Source: Arcticibacter svalbardensis MN12-7
GTDB lineage: Bacteria > Bacteroidota > Bacteroidia > Sphingobacteriales > Sphingobacteriaceae
DNA length: 64,000 nucleotides
Assembly (NCBI RefSeq): GCF_000403135.1
Contig: NZ_AQPN01000116.1
Coordinates: 1-64,000, forward strand
Direction of reading: 5' to 3'
Position numbers and translations under genes: made by a program. A model generated the notes under the pieces. The model did not search any database. It worked only from the letters and a program-made list of their open reading frames with translations, and was not told where the DNA came from. Every line of letters begins with the position of its first letter. Within the stretch, counting starts at the first letter, position 1. Below are positions 55,034 to 63,337 of the stretch, one piece after another.

Positions 55034-56311
55034 CTATAGAACTTTAGTAATCATTATTTTATCAATACGGGTTCCATCCATATCCACAACTTCTAAATCA
55101 AACTTATTCCATCTGATCGTTTCACCTGTTACCGGATAATGATGAAGATTTTCCAAGATCAATCCTCCCAAAGTGGTAAATCCTTCGGGATCTTTTTCGT
55201 CTCTTATACCAAAGTAGTTTATGAATTCATAATAAGGATATTGGCCATCAGCTAACCAGGAGGTGTCATTACGTTGAATGATTTCTAAATCATCCACTTT
55301 TACATCGGTAGACATGTCACCTAAAAGCTCCTCCACGACATCCGTTATCGAAAGCGCACCTTGTATGGATCCATATTCATCTACTACAATAACCATATGA
55401 ATTCTATTTTTCTTGAACTTTTCAAGAACTTTATAGGCAGGCATATTTTCTTGTACGTATTGTGGCTTTTCTATAATGCTATTCAAGTCGAAGTTGGATC
55501 CTGAAAAGCTTGATGTAAAAATATCATTTACTGATACAAGTCCTATCAGGATATCAGGAGACTTATTAATTATTGGATATATAGTATGAGGATTTGCTTC
55601 AATTTTACTTTTTATTTCTGCGATATCGTCATTTATGTCTAAAAATGTTAATTCGGAACGATGCGTCATGAGTTCACCTGCTTTCCGGTCTCCTAATGCA
55701 AATACCCGGTTGACTATATCCTCTTCAATTTCCTGGATTTCCCCGACACTGGTACTATCCGCAATAATTGATTTAATTTCTTCCTCAGTTATAATTCCAT
55801 CCTGCTTTTCCCTAATACCTATAACCCCCAGAACTAATTCGCTACTTTTTGCTAAGAGCCATATAAAAGGTTTAGTAATTGCGGAAAGAATATTCATGGG
55901 ACTGGCAACCAGCATAGATATAGATTCCGGAAATGCCAATCCTATCCGTTTAGGAATTAATTCACCAAATACGATAGAAAAATAGGTGATAATGAATACG
56001 ATAAAAATTACGGAAAGCGTATGAGCGTAAGGAGCCAAAAATGGAATTTGGTTTAAGTAGAAGATAAATTCAGCAGTTAATTTTTCACCACTAAAAATAC
56101 CGGTTAGAATTCCTATAAGAGTAATACCTAATTGAATTGTAGACAAAAATGTATTCGGGTTACCTGCAAGTTCAAGTGCTTTGCGTGCATTTTTATTCCC
56201 TTTGTTTGCCGCACTCTCTAATGTAAATCTCCGGGAGGACACCAATGCGATCTCACTCATGGAAAAAACGCCATTTAGTATGATCAGCAAAGCAATTATT
56301 AAAATTTCCAT
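55034..56311 (-). CDS. CorC/HlyC family membrane protein with DUF21 and CBS domains
   Basis: About 425 residues from an internal ATG (MEILIIALLIILNG), preferred because the upstream part is extra hydrophobic sequence. DUF21 (about 1-175) has VSSRRFTLESAANKGNKNA and FGELIPKRIGLAFPE. A CBS pair (about 205-325) includes VNRVFALGDRKAGELMTHRS and VVDEYGSIQGALSITDVVEE. CorC_HlyC C-terminal domain (about 340-425) has FTTLGGLILENLHHYPVTGE. Family roles: magnesium or cobalt efflux or resistance; the hemolysin name is historical. Confidence 0.9.
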   Translation of the reverse strand: MEILIIALLIILNGVFSMSEIALVSSRRFTLESAANKGNKNARKALELAGNPNTFLSTIQLGITLIGILTGIFSGEKLTAEFIFYLNQIPFLAPYAHTLSVIFIVFIITYFSIVFGELIPKRIGLAFPESISMLVASPMNILSAITKPFIWLLAKSSELVLGVIGIREKQDGIITEEEIKSIIADSTSVGEIQEIEEDIVNRVFALGDRKAGELMTHRSELTFLDINDDIAEIKSKIEANPHTIYPIINKSPDILIGLVSVNDIFTSSFSGSNFDLNSIIEKPQYVQENMPAYKVLEKFKKNRIHMVIVVDEYGSIQGALSITDVVEELLGDMSTDVKVDDLEIIQRNDTSWLADGQYPYYEFINYFGIRDEKDPEGFTTLGGLILENLHHYPVTGETIRWNKFDLEVVDMDGTRIDKIMITKVL

Positions 56312-56515
56312 CTTCAAAAGTACGGTTATGAATGGTAAAAATGGGTAAAACCCATTTAAAGCGTATATCAATATAAGGATGCTATCAAAAAGACAGCATT
56401 CATCTGATGATCTTGTTTTGTATTTGGTATAGTTGGTATGTTTATTGCATAAATTGATTAACCTTAATCAAACAATGACACCGGCAAAAAAAAGCCAATA
56501 TTAATTTCTTAAATA

Positions 56516-57262
56516 ATGAAAAATCTCTCACTCTTATTATTACCACTAATATTACTTGTATCCTGTACCAAAGATGACCTTACACCTACTATAGTAATTG
56601 ACAAAAAAGCAGTTGAATTAAAGTATGATGGTCAGTATCAATTCAAAATATCCCATGGTTCAGAAAGTATTGATGCTTCTTCATTAATTTGGACATCAAG
56701 CGATGAAACTGTAGGAACAGTAAGTTCATTAGGATTATTCGAAGCCAATAGAATAGGTACTACAACAATTAAAGCAAAGGGTACTGGCATAAATGTATCC
56801 TCTGAAATAACCATTACTCCTTATAGTACATTATTTAATGAGCCTGTTTTGGGTTTCGGTGAGACCCTGCCCTACATAAAAAGCAAAGAAGCTAGAACTT
56901 TAAATACTGAAGTATCAGATGGTTTACTTTATAATGGAGAAAATTCTAAAATAAGAAATGTGATGTATCTTTTTGAAGGAAGTGTACTGAAAAGCTCTAT
57001 TGTTTTACTTGCTAACACCGATGCTGTTTCAGCAGAGGCAGTTAGCTTTTTAATGGAAAGATATACTTACTTAGACGAAAGCAATGGTATTCATATATTT
57101 ACTAATAATAAAGTTGCTGCGGGGTTAAGTAATGATGATAATTTAGGATTAAACATTATATACATAAAAAATACGTCTACATTTTCTAGTATTGCCGCAA
57201 TAAAAAAAGCTTTTAATAATCAAATTAGTGGTGCAAAGATGAAAAAATTGAAGCTTAATTAA
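56516..57262 (+). CDS. Lipoprotein with bacterial Ig-like (BIG_2) domain
   Basis: A 248-residue lipoprotein (LLPLILLVSCTKDD). The Ig-like domain at about 25-105 reads VIDKKAVELKYDGQYQFKIS, SSDETVGTVSSLGLFEANRI and GTTTIKAKGTG. A further domain of about 135 residues has no family I recognise (SKEARTLNTEVSDGLLYNGE). TTG (56413-56415), 21 bases and TATGTTTA (56437-56444) form a possible promoter. A single gene. Confidence 0.75.
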   Translation: MKNLSLLLLPLILLVSCTKDDLTPTIVIDKKAVELKYDGQYQFKISHGSESIDASSLIWTSSDETVGTVSSLGLFEANRIGTTTIKAKGTGINVSSEITITPYSTLFNEPVLGFGETLPYIKSKEARTLNTEVSDGLLYNGENSKIRNVMYLFEGSVLKSSIVLLANTDAVSAEAVSFLMERYTYLDESNGIHIFTNNKVAAGLSNDDNLGLNIIYIKNTSTFSSIAAIKKAFNNQISGAKMKKLKLN

Positions 57263-57406
57263 TAGTTAATGTTGTTTTACGGATTGTAAAGATTGACTAA
57301 CAGCATAAGTTGTGCCATTGATCTTTCTTCCCTTACTTGATGAATAAATTCCCCTAAAATACTATAACCGCTATTTCTAAGAACTCTAAATATAATTTAG
57401 TCCTAT

Positions 57407-57550
57407 ATGATGAAGTTTGATAACATGGAAAAACTTTCAGCTACTCAGTCAACCCGTTTAAGAAACATAGCCTTGTTTCTTTTAATGATCGTCTTAATTG
57501 TATTGGTTGCTCATGAAGGTTATGATTTTGGCCAGTGGCTGAAGAAGTAG
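57407..57550 (+). CDS. Small single-pass membrane protein (47 residues)
   Basis: The frame reads MMKFDNMEKLSATQSTRLRN, then one membrane helix IALFLLMIVLIVLVAHEGYD, then FGQWLKK. An internal Met7 is an alternative start. The composition (charged N-terminus, clear helix, charged end) is convincing for a real small protein, but no homologue comes to mind. It converges on the Crp/Fnr gene, ending 14 bases from that gene's stop codon, within the 57263-57564 gap. Confidence 0.5.
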   Translation: MMKFDNMEKLSATQSTRLRNIALFLLMIVLIVLVAHEGYDFGQWLKK

Positions 57551-57564
57551 CTTCATTTTTTATT

Positions 57565-58185
57565 TCAAAGGGATAAGATTTCAATCATATCCTTACAGTA
57601 GACTTTGCCTTTTGCAATGACCAGCTCCCCTTTGTCATGCATCACACGCATGGTTCGAATAACCGTTTCCACCCGTAAACCTGTCATATCTGCAATTTGC
57701 TGTCTGGTTAATTTGAGTTGAGTTCCATCCGTATAAAAGTTCTTGTTTTCGGATTTTAGATAATTTAGTAGAGTAGCAATTCGGTGTTCCGGACTATGAG
57801 AGGAAAAAGACTTAATAATTAAAAATTTAAATCGTAGTCTTTTAGCGAGCAATTTGGTAAAGGCCAAACTTATTTCACCATTTTCTTTGATCAGTTTAAG
57901 AAATTTGGATTTTGATAACCGTATCACTAAACTTTCTTCATCAGTGATGGCTGTTGCAGCATAAGTCCCATCATCAAAGATTGGAATTTCACCAAAAGAT
58001 TCTCCTGGCTCAACAAGGGTGTGAATAAATTCCTTACCATCATTATCTACATTCACCCATCTGGCTTTACCACTTACCAGTTGATGATAATAGAAACATG
58101 ACTGACCTTCAGCAAAAATCGTTTTCCCGATACCGAATTTTTTATATGTGGCTCCCCAAACCAGCAACAAGTTAATATCAATCAT
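57565..58185 (-). CDS. Crp/Fnr family transcriptional regulator
   Basis: A 206-residue protein with an N-terminal cyclic-nucleotide-type sensor barrel (FAEGQSCFYYHQLVSGKARW, FGEIPIFDDGTYAATAITDE) and a C-terminal winged HTH (LKLTRQQIADMTGLRVETVI, RTMRVMHDKGELVI). It lacks the N-terminal Cys cluster of true FNR, so it should not hold an oxygen-sensing 4Fe-4S centre; heme or ligand sensing in the NnrR/DNR style remains possible. Divergent from the nos cluster by 247 bases, so it is the probable regulator of that cluster. Confidence 0.92.
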   Translation of the reverse strand: MIDINLLLVWGATYKKFGIGKTIFAEGQSCFYYHQLVSGKARWVNVDNDGKEFIHTLVEPGESFGEIPIFDDGTYAATAITDEESLVIRLSKSKFLKLIKENGEISLAFTKLLAKRLRFKFLIIKSFSSHSPEHRIATLLNYLKSENKNFYTDGTQLKLTRQQIADMTGLRVETVIRTMRVMHDKGELVIAKGKVYCKDMIEILSL

Positions 58186-58355
58186 TATGTATAAAAGGTG
58201 ATTTAAAACTATGAAAAAATAAAATGACTTAAATTTTCCTGTTATGTCAAGCTATATATACAGAAATCAATGTTTAATCGAGAATCAGGCATATGTGCCT
58301 GCACACTCAACAATCATGCCTCAAAATGTAATCACAACGTAAATATTTATTTCTC

Positions 58356-58402
58356 TTTATGATTCAACGCATAAAAAAACGAGAAATGACTGAGTAGTTT
58401 TG
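58356..58402 (+). promoter_or_regulatory. nos cluster promoter with a dyad at the activator position
   Basis: TAGTTTTG (58395-58402) is a full -7 match without a -33 TTG. The dyad TTTATG-N8-CATAAA (58356-58375) is centred at 58365.5, i.e. 29.5 bases before the -7 box, the same spacing as the palindrome at the RND operon. Its sequence differs from that one. A further near-palindrome CAGGCATATGTGCCTG lies at 58286-58301. Confidence 0.55.
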
Positions 58403-58432
58403 TTTACAAATCACAGATCAAATATACATCTT

Positions 58433-58930
58433 ATGAAAAAACTTATCATACTCAGCGTTTTGGTTCTTTTTATAACAATCATCGCTTCATGCGGAGGTAG
58501 TAACAATTCTGGAACTTCATCTGATTCAATTGCAAATGCAGGAGGAGCAGCTGCTAATGAAGATGGAACAGAAAACCCGTCATATGATCCTAAGAGAGGA
58601 GAAGGAAAATTTTCGAGTGTCGATTTAGGCACTTCACTTGATGCGGCCAGAGCTGAAAGCGGCGATAAAGTTTACCTCGTTAAGTGTGGTGCTTGTCATA
58701 AACTGACAGATGAAAAACTAGTTGGACCGGGATGGGCAGGTGTTACCACTCGTCATGCTCCCGAATGGATTATGAATTTTATTACAAATACGGATGCCAT
58801 GATTGATAAGGATCCTAAGGCTCAGGCTCAACTTGAATTATGTCTTGTGCGGATGCCTAATCAAAATTTATCTGATGACGATGCAAGAAACCTGCTTGAG
58901 TTTATGCGTAAAAATGATGGTGTTAAATAA
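58433..58930 (+). CDS. c-type cytochrome lipoprotein of the nos cluster
   Basis: 165 residues from ATG 58433, the start that gives a clean lipoprotein signal (LFITIIASCGGS). A Gly/Ser/Asp-rich linker precedes a class I cytochrome c domain with CGACH in VKCGACHKLTDEKLVGPGW; the Met ligand is probably in LVRMPNQNLSDDDARNLLEF. Family knowledge: cytochromes here feed electrons to NosZ or to the nos assembly proteins. First gene of the cluster, 67 bases before nosZ. Confidence 0.88.
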   Translation: MKKLIILSVLVLFITIIASCGGSNNSGTSSDSIANAGGAAANEDGTENPSYDPKRGEGKFSSVDLGTSLDAARAESGDKVYLVKCGACHKLTDEKLVGPGWAGVTTRHAPEWIMNFITNTDAMIDKDPKAQAQLELCLVRMPNQNLSDDDARNLLEFMRKNDGVK

Positions 58931-58997
58931 TTTTTCCTTTTGAATAGAAACCCAGGGCAATGATATTCATATGCTCAAATAATCCGATAAGTCAAAA

Positions 58998-61010
58998 ATG
59001 ATACTAAACAAAAACAAGGTACTTGGACTAGCTGCCCTTGCACTGTTATTTAGCATGAATGCATGCAAGCCAAAAAATGCAGGATCCGTGGTAAGCGGAG
59101 ATGCTGCTGCCCAAACCTATGTTGCTCCTGGGAAATACGATGAATACTACAATTTTGTTTCGGGTGGGTTCAACGGACAGGTTAGTGTTTACGGATTACC
59201 GAGTGGACGACTTCTGAAATTGATACCTGTTTTTTCAGTATTTCCAGAAAATGGTTATGGTTATTCCGAAGAAACGAAACCAATGTTGAATACTTCACAT
59301 GGAATGATTCCCTGGGATGATCAGCATCACTTAGACTTGTCGCAAACAAATGGTGAGATTGATGGTCGATGGTTGTTTGCAAATGCTAATAATACACCTC
59401 GAGTGGCAAGGATTGATTTGAAAACTTTTCATACGAACGAAATTATTGAACTCCCTAATAGTGCAGGGAATCACTCCTCTCCTTTCATAACTGAAAATAC
59501 GGAATATGTGATTGCAGGTACGCGGTTTAGTGTTCCACCAGATGATAAAAATGGAGATGTTCCGATCAATAGTTATAAGAAAAATTTCAAAGGTACTATT
59601 AGCTTTATTAGTGTAGATAAAACTAGTGGAAATATGGATATTGCCTTTCAATTGCAATGCCCTGCTGTGAACTTCGATTTGAGTCATTCAGGAAAAGGGG
59701 TATCAAGCGGATGGTTTTTCTTTAGCTGTTATAATACAGAACAAGCAAATACCTTGTTGGAAGTTAATGCTTCTAAGCGCGATAAGGATTTTATTATGGC
59801 AGTAAACTGGAAAAAAGCAGCTGAATTAATTAAAGCTGGTAAAGGAAGGAAACAAGCTGTCAAATATGCAAGTAATCGTTATAATGAAAAAACACAGACT
59901 GCAACCTCTACTATCAAGACTCAGGTAACTGTTTTGGATGTGAAGGATTTCCCTGGATTGGTTTATTTTATTCCTTGTCCTAAATCTCCGCATGGTTGCG
60001 ATGTTGACCCTTCAGGAGAGTATATCGTTGGTAGTGGTAAATTGGCCGCTTTGGTTCCTGTGTTTAGTTTTTCTAAAATTCAGAAAGCAATAGCAAGCAA
60101 AGCATTTGCTGGTACTTATGATGGGATTCCGGTAATTAAGTATGAAGCCGCATTGTATGGTGAAGTAAAAAAACCAGGATTAGGCCCATTACATACAGAG
60201 TTTGATGATAAAGGCAATGCTTATACCACCATGTTCGTTTCAAGTGAAATTGTAAAATGGAGTCTTAAAGATTTAAAGGTATTGGATCGTCATCCAGTAT
60301 ACTATTCTCCGGGTCACTTAATGATTCCAGGTGGAGATACACGGAAACCTACTGGAAAGTACCTGGTTGCCTACAACAAAATCACCAAAGATCGTTTTTT
60401 ACCTACAGGGCCTGAATTAGCTCAAAGCGCACAGTTGTTTGATATTAGCGGTGACAAAATGAAACTACTTTTAGACTATCCTACAATCGGTGAGCCTCAT
60501 TACGGTCAAGCGGTTAAAGCGAGTGTGATCCGTGATCAGTCTGTCAAGTTCTTCAAAATAGAGGATAATAAAAACCCATATGTATCTATGGGAGAAGGTG
60601 CTACCAAGGTAGTTAGAGAAGGTAAAAAAGTACATGTATATATGACTGCGATTCGCTCCCACTTGACTCCTGATAATATTGAAGGGATTAAAGTTGGTGA
60701 TGAAGTATATTTCCATGTCACCAATATTGAACAGGATTGGGATGTACCACATGGTTTCGCCATTAAAGGTGCTAAAACAGCGGAATTACTTATACTACCT
60801 GGTGAAACGGCAACACTAAAATGGCTTCCAGAACAAGCTGGCATGTATCCATTCTATTGTACTGATTTCTGTAGTGCTTTACACCAGGAAATGTCCGGTT
60901 ATGCCAGAGTATCTCCTGCAGGTAGTAATGTTCCATTAACCTTTAGTACTGGTACCAATATGCCTAAAGAAACAAATACCGTTGAAACACAAAATACGGC
61001 TTCAAATTAA
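58998..61010 (+). CDS. nosZ: Nitrous oxide reductase NosZ, clade II type
   Basis: A 670-residue enzyme that reduces N2O to N2 in the periplasm. It has a Sec-type, lipoprotein-like signal ending near Cys23 (LFSMNACKPKN), not a twin-arginine signal; this and the gene order mark it as clade II. The seven-blade propeller carries CuZ His residues (WDDQHHLD near 107-114, DLSHSGKG, CPKSPHGCDVD, LGPLHTEF). The C-terminal cupredoxin has the CuA site FYCTDFCSALHQEMSGYARV: C621, C625, H629 and M632. All key residues seen are present. A hairpin terminator follows the gene. Confidence 0.95.
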   Translation: MILNKNKVLGLAALALLFSMNACKPKNAGSVVSGDAAAQTYVAPGKYDEYYNFVSGGFNGQVSVYGLPSGRLLKLIPVFSVFPENGYGYSEETKPMLNTSHGMIPWDDQHHLDLSQTNGEIDGRWLFANANNTPRVARIDLKTFHTNEIIELPNSAGNHSSPFITENTEYVIAGTRFSVPPDDKNGDVPINSYKKNFKGTISFISVDKTSGNMDIAFQLQCPAVNFDLSHSGKGVSSGWFFFSCYNTEQANTLLEVNASKRDKDFIMAVNWKKAAELIKAGKGRKQAVKYASNRYNEKTQTATSTIKTQVTVLDVKDFPGLVYFIPCPKSPHGCDVDPSGEYIVGSGKLAALVPVFSFSKIQKAIASKAFAGTYDGIPVIKYEAALYGEVKKPGLGPLHTEFDDKGNAYTTMFVSSEIVKWSLKDLKVLDRHPVYYSPGHLMIPGGDTRKPTGKYLVAYNKITKDRFLPTGPELAQSAQLFDISGDKMKLLLDYPTIGEPHYGQAVKASVIRDQSVKFFKIEDNKNPYVSMGEGATKVVREGKKVHVYMTAIRSHLTPDNIEGIKVGDEVYFHVTNIEQDWDVPHGFAIKGAKTAELLILPGETATLKWLPEQAGMYPFYCTDFCSALHQEMSGYARVSPAGSNVPLTFSTGTNMPKETNTVETQNTASN

Positions 61011-61018
61011 CATTAAAT

Positions 61019-61076
61019 AAAGAGAGATGGATAAACATGCAACGACATAATTGCATTTATCTTTCTCTCTTTTTTA
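61019..61076 (+). terminator. Strong hairpin with T tract between nosZ and nosL
   Basis: The left arm (61019-61042) AAAGAGAGATGGATAAACAT then GCAA pairs with the right arm (61051-61072), TTGCATTTATCTTTCTCTCT then TT, with a small internal loop and a two-base bulge, and T6 follows. It looks like an intrinsic terminator or attenuator 8 bases past the nosZ stop, before nosL. Confidence 0.75.
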
Positions 61077-61086
61077 CGATTATGTT

Positions 61087-62106
61087 ATGAAAAATATTAG
61101 AATTACAACAGAAGTCAGAGCATTACTTTTAGTATGTGGACTTGGTTTAATAGCTGTTTTATTTACTCCAATATGGCGAATAGATTTAGATGCTCCACAA
61201 TATCCCGAAGGGCTGCAGATGTTTATTCATGCGAATAAACTATCTGGAAATGTAGATATCATAAACGGGTTAAATCACTATATAGGCATGAAAACGCTCC
61301 ATGCAGAAGATTTTGTAGAATTTAAAGTGCTGCCTGGTATAATTATCTTTTATGCTTTATTATTTTTAGCTGTCGCCTATTTTGCAAGAAGGAAATGGAT
61401 GTATGTTCTATTTGCTCTTTTTGTCGGCTTTGGTGCTCTGGCTATGGTTGATTTCTGGAGATGGGAATATGATTACGGCCATAATTTAAATCCGGATGCG
61501 GCTATTATCGTTCCTGGAATGGCTTATCAGCCACCTTTAATCGGGTTTAAACAATTATTAAACTTTGGAGCCTACTCAATTCCAGCGACTGGAGGATTTA
61601 TATTTATTGCTGTAGGCGTTATTTTATTGGGTTGCGTGATCTATGAATGGAAGAAAGGAAAACGGTTAGCTACTAAAACCAACGTAATGGCCGTAAGCGC
61701 TGGATTATTTTTCTTATTAATTACCAGTTGTAATACAGAACCCTTGCCTATTCGAATTGGAAAGGATAATTGCGACTTTTGTAAAATGACTATCAGCGAT
61801 AATAGGTTTGGCGCTGAAATAGTGACTAAAAAGGGGAAAACTTATAAGTTTGATGATGAGCATTGTATAGTCGGTTTCATTAATGCAAAGACCGTTACTC
61901 AACCGGAGATACATGCTGTTTATTTTACTAATTTTCTTCACCCACATGATTTAATAAAAGTGGAAGACGCTGTGTTTTTACAAAGTCCTTCTTTGAAGAG
62001 TCCAATGAACGGAAATATAGCTGCCTTTAGTAATGAAGACAGTTTAATTAATGCATTGCCCAAATTTAGAGGGAACAAGATATCCTGGGAGGATATGCAA
62101 AAGTGA
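61087..62106 (+). CDS. nosL: NosL fused to an N-terminal membrane domain
   Basis: 339 residues from ATG 61087; a longer frame from TTG 61051 begins inside the terminator hairpin and is unlikely. The first about 200 residues have four helices with WRIDLDAPQYPEGLQMFIHA and FWRWEYDYGHNLNPDAAIIV. Then an internal stretch VMAVSAGLFFLLITSCNTEP looks just like a lipoprotein signal, followed by NosL: GKDNCDFCKMTISDNRFGAE with the Cu(I) site CxFCxM, and FDDEHCIVGF. NosL supplies copper to NosZ. Overlaps nosD by 4 bases. Confidence 0.85.
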   Translation: MKNIRITTEVRALLLVCGLGLIAVLFTPIWRIDLDAPQYPEGLQMFIHANKLSGNVDIINGLNHYIGMKTLHAEDFVEFKVLPGIIIFYALLFLAVAYFARRKWMYVLFALFVGFGALAMVDFWRWEYDYGHNLNPDAAIIVPGMAYQPPLIGFKQLLNFGAYSIPATGGFIFIAVGVILLGCVIYEWKKGKRLATKTNVMAVSAGLFFLLITSCNTEPLPIRIGKDNCDFCKMTISDNRFGAEIVTKKGKTYKFDDEHCIVGFINAKTVTQPEIHAVYFTNFLHPHDLIKVEDAVFLQSPSLKSPMNGNIAAFSNEDSLINALPKFRGNKISWEDMQK

Positions 62107-63332
62107 AGTTTCTTTTATTCATCATCCCCTTACTGATTTGTTACTCTGCAAAGGCAAAAACAATACATGTTGGGTCGAAGTGGAAATATAAAAATGTAAC
62201 TGCGGGTATTCAGGCGGCTGAATCTGGTGATACCGTGCTTGTGGATGCAGGTCATTATAAAGAAAAAAATCTGATTATCCGAAAAAGCATCGTCCTGAAA
62301 GGATTGAACTATCCTGAATTAGATGGAGAAAGTAAATATCAAAACATTTCTGTATTTGCTAGAGGGGTAGTGATAGATGGTTTAAAAATTACGCATTCAG
62401 GAATCTCAAGTTTAGAAGATTTAAGTGGTATCAAGATCTACGATGGTCATGATGTAAGTGTAAAGAACAATTTTCTAGAGGATACTTTTTTTGGCATTTT
62501 TATTGAAAAAGGCGAGAATTGTACAATTGAAAACAACAAAATTACAGCCTTCAATAAGACAGAGCAGCAAAGTGGCAATGGCATTCACTGCTGGCAGGCC
62601 AAGGGAATACGCATCATTGGCAATACGGTTACAGGTCACAGAGATGGAATTTATTTCGAATTCGTAAATAAATCTTTTATCAGGGGCAATACTTCCACTT
62701 CTAATATCAGATATGGTTTACATTTTATGTTTTCGAACGACGATACTTATGTTAGTAATACATTCAGTAATAACGGATCAGGAGTGTCTGTAATGTTTTC
62801 CAATAGAATCAGAATGTTAAATAATTCCTTTAAAGAAAACTGGGGAGATGCTGCTTATGGCATATTGCTTAAAGAGATTTCGGATGGATATATGGAAGGA
62901 AATCGCTTCACAAAAAACACCACTGCAATTTATATGGAAGGTGCCAATCGGATTCACATGAAAAAAAATACTTTCCAAAACAATGGATGGGCATTAAAAA
63001 TTCAGGCCAGTTGTATGGGTGTAGTGTTGGAACGTAATAATTTTATTGGTAATACATTTGATGTAGGTACAAACGGTTCATTGGTGCTGAATACGTTTAA
63101 GAATAATTATTGGGATAAATATGAAGGTTATGACCTGAATAAAGATCGTATAGGGGATATTCCCTACCGTCCGGTTAGTATGTTTTCTATGATAGTGGAA
63201 AAATATCCGACGGCTATGATCTTGTTTAGAAGTTTTATTACCACTCTTTTGGATAAAACAGAGAAAATATTGCCTAGCCTAACTCCAGAGAATTTAAAAG
63301 ACAATGCACCTTTAATGAAAAAAGCTTTTTAA
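62103..63332 (+). CDS. nosD: NosD, nitrous oxide reductase maturation protein
   Basis: A 409-residue exported protein starting at GTG within the nosL stop (GTGA). Signal peptide ends about SAKAK. The body is a right-handed beta-helix of repeated short strands (KNNFLEDTFFGIFIEKGENC, GNTVTGHRDGIYFEFVNKSF, NDDTYVSNTFSNNGSGVSV), the NosD/CASH fold, ending with the NosD-specific NYWDKYEGYDLNKDRIGDIP. It works with NosF and NosY in assembling the CuZ centre. 5 bases before nosF. Confidence 0.93.
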   Translation: MKFLLFIIPLLICYSAKAKTIHVGSKWKYKNVTAGIQAAESGDTVLVDAGHYKEKNLIIRKSIVLKGLNYPELDGESKYQNISVFARGVVIDGLKITHSGISSLEDLSGIKIYDGHDVSVKNNFLEDTFFGIFIEKGENCTIENNKITAFNKTEQQSGNGIHCWQAKGIRIIGNTVTGHRDGIYFEFVNKSFIRGNTSTSNIRYGLHFMFSNDDTYVSNTFSNNGSGVSVMFSNRIRMLNNSFKENWGDAAYGILLKEISDGYMEGNRFTKNTTAIYMEGANRIHMKKNTFQNNGWALKIQASCMGVVLERNNFIGNTFDVGTNGSLVLNTFKNNYWDKYEGYDLNKDRIGDIPYRPVSMFSMIVEKYPTAMILFRSFITTLLDKTEKILPSLTPENLKDNAPLMKKAF

Positions 63333-63337
63333 CAACT

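Noticed and set aside
61051-61086. Longer nosL start at TTG
   Set aside because: It lies inside the right arm of the post-nosZ hairpin; ATG 61087 gives a sound first helix.
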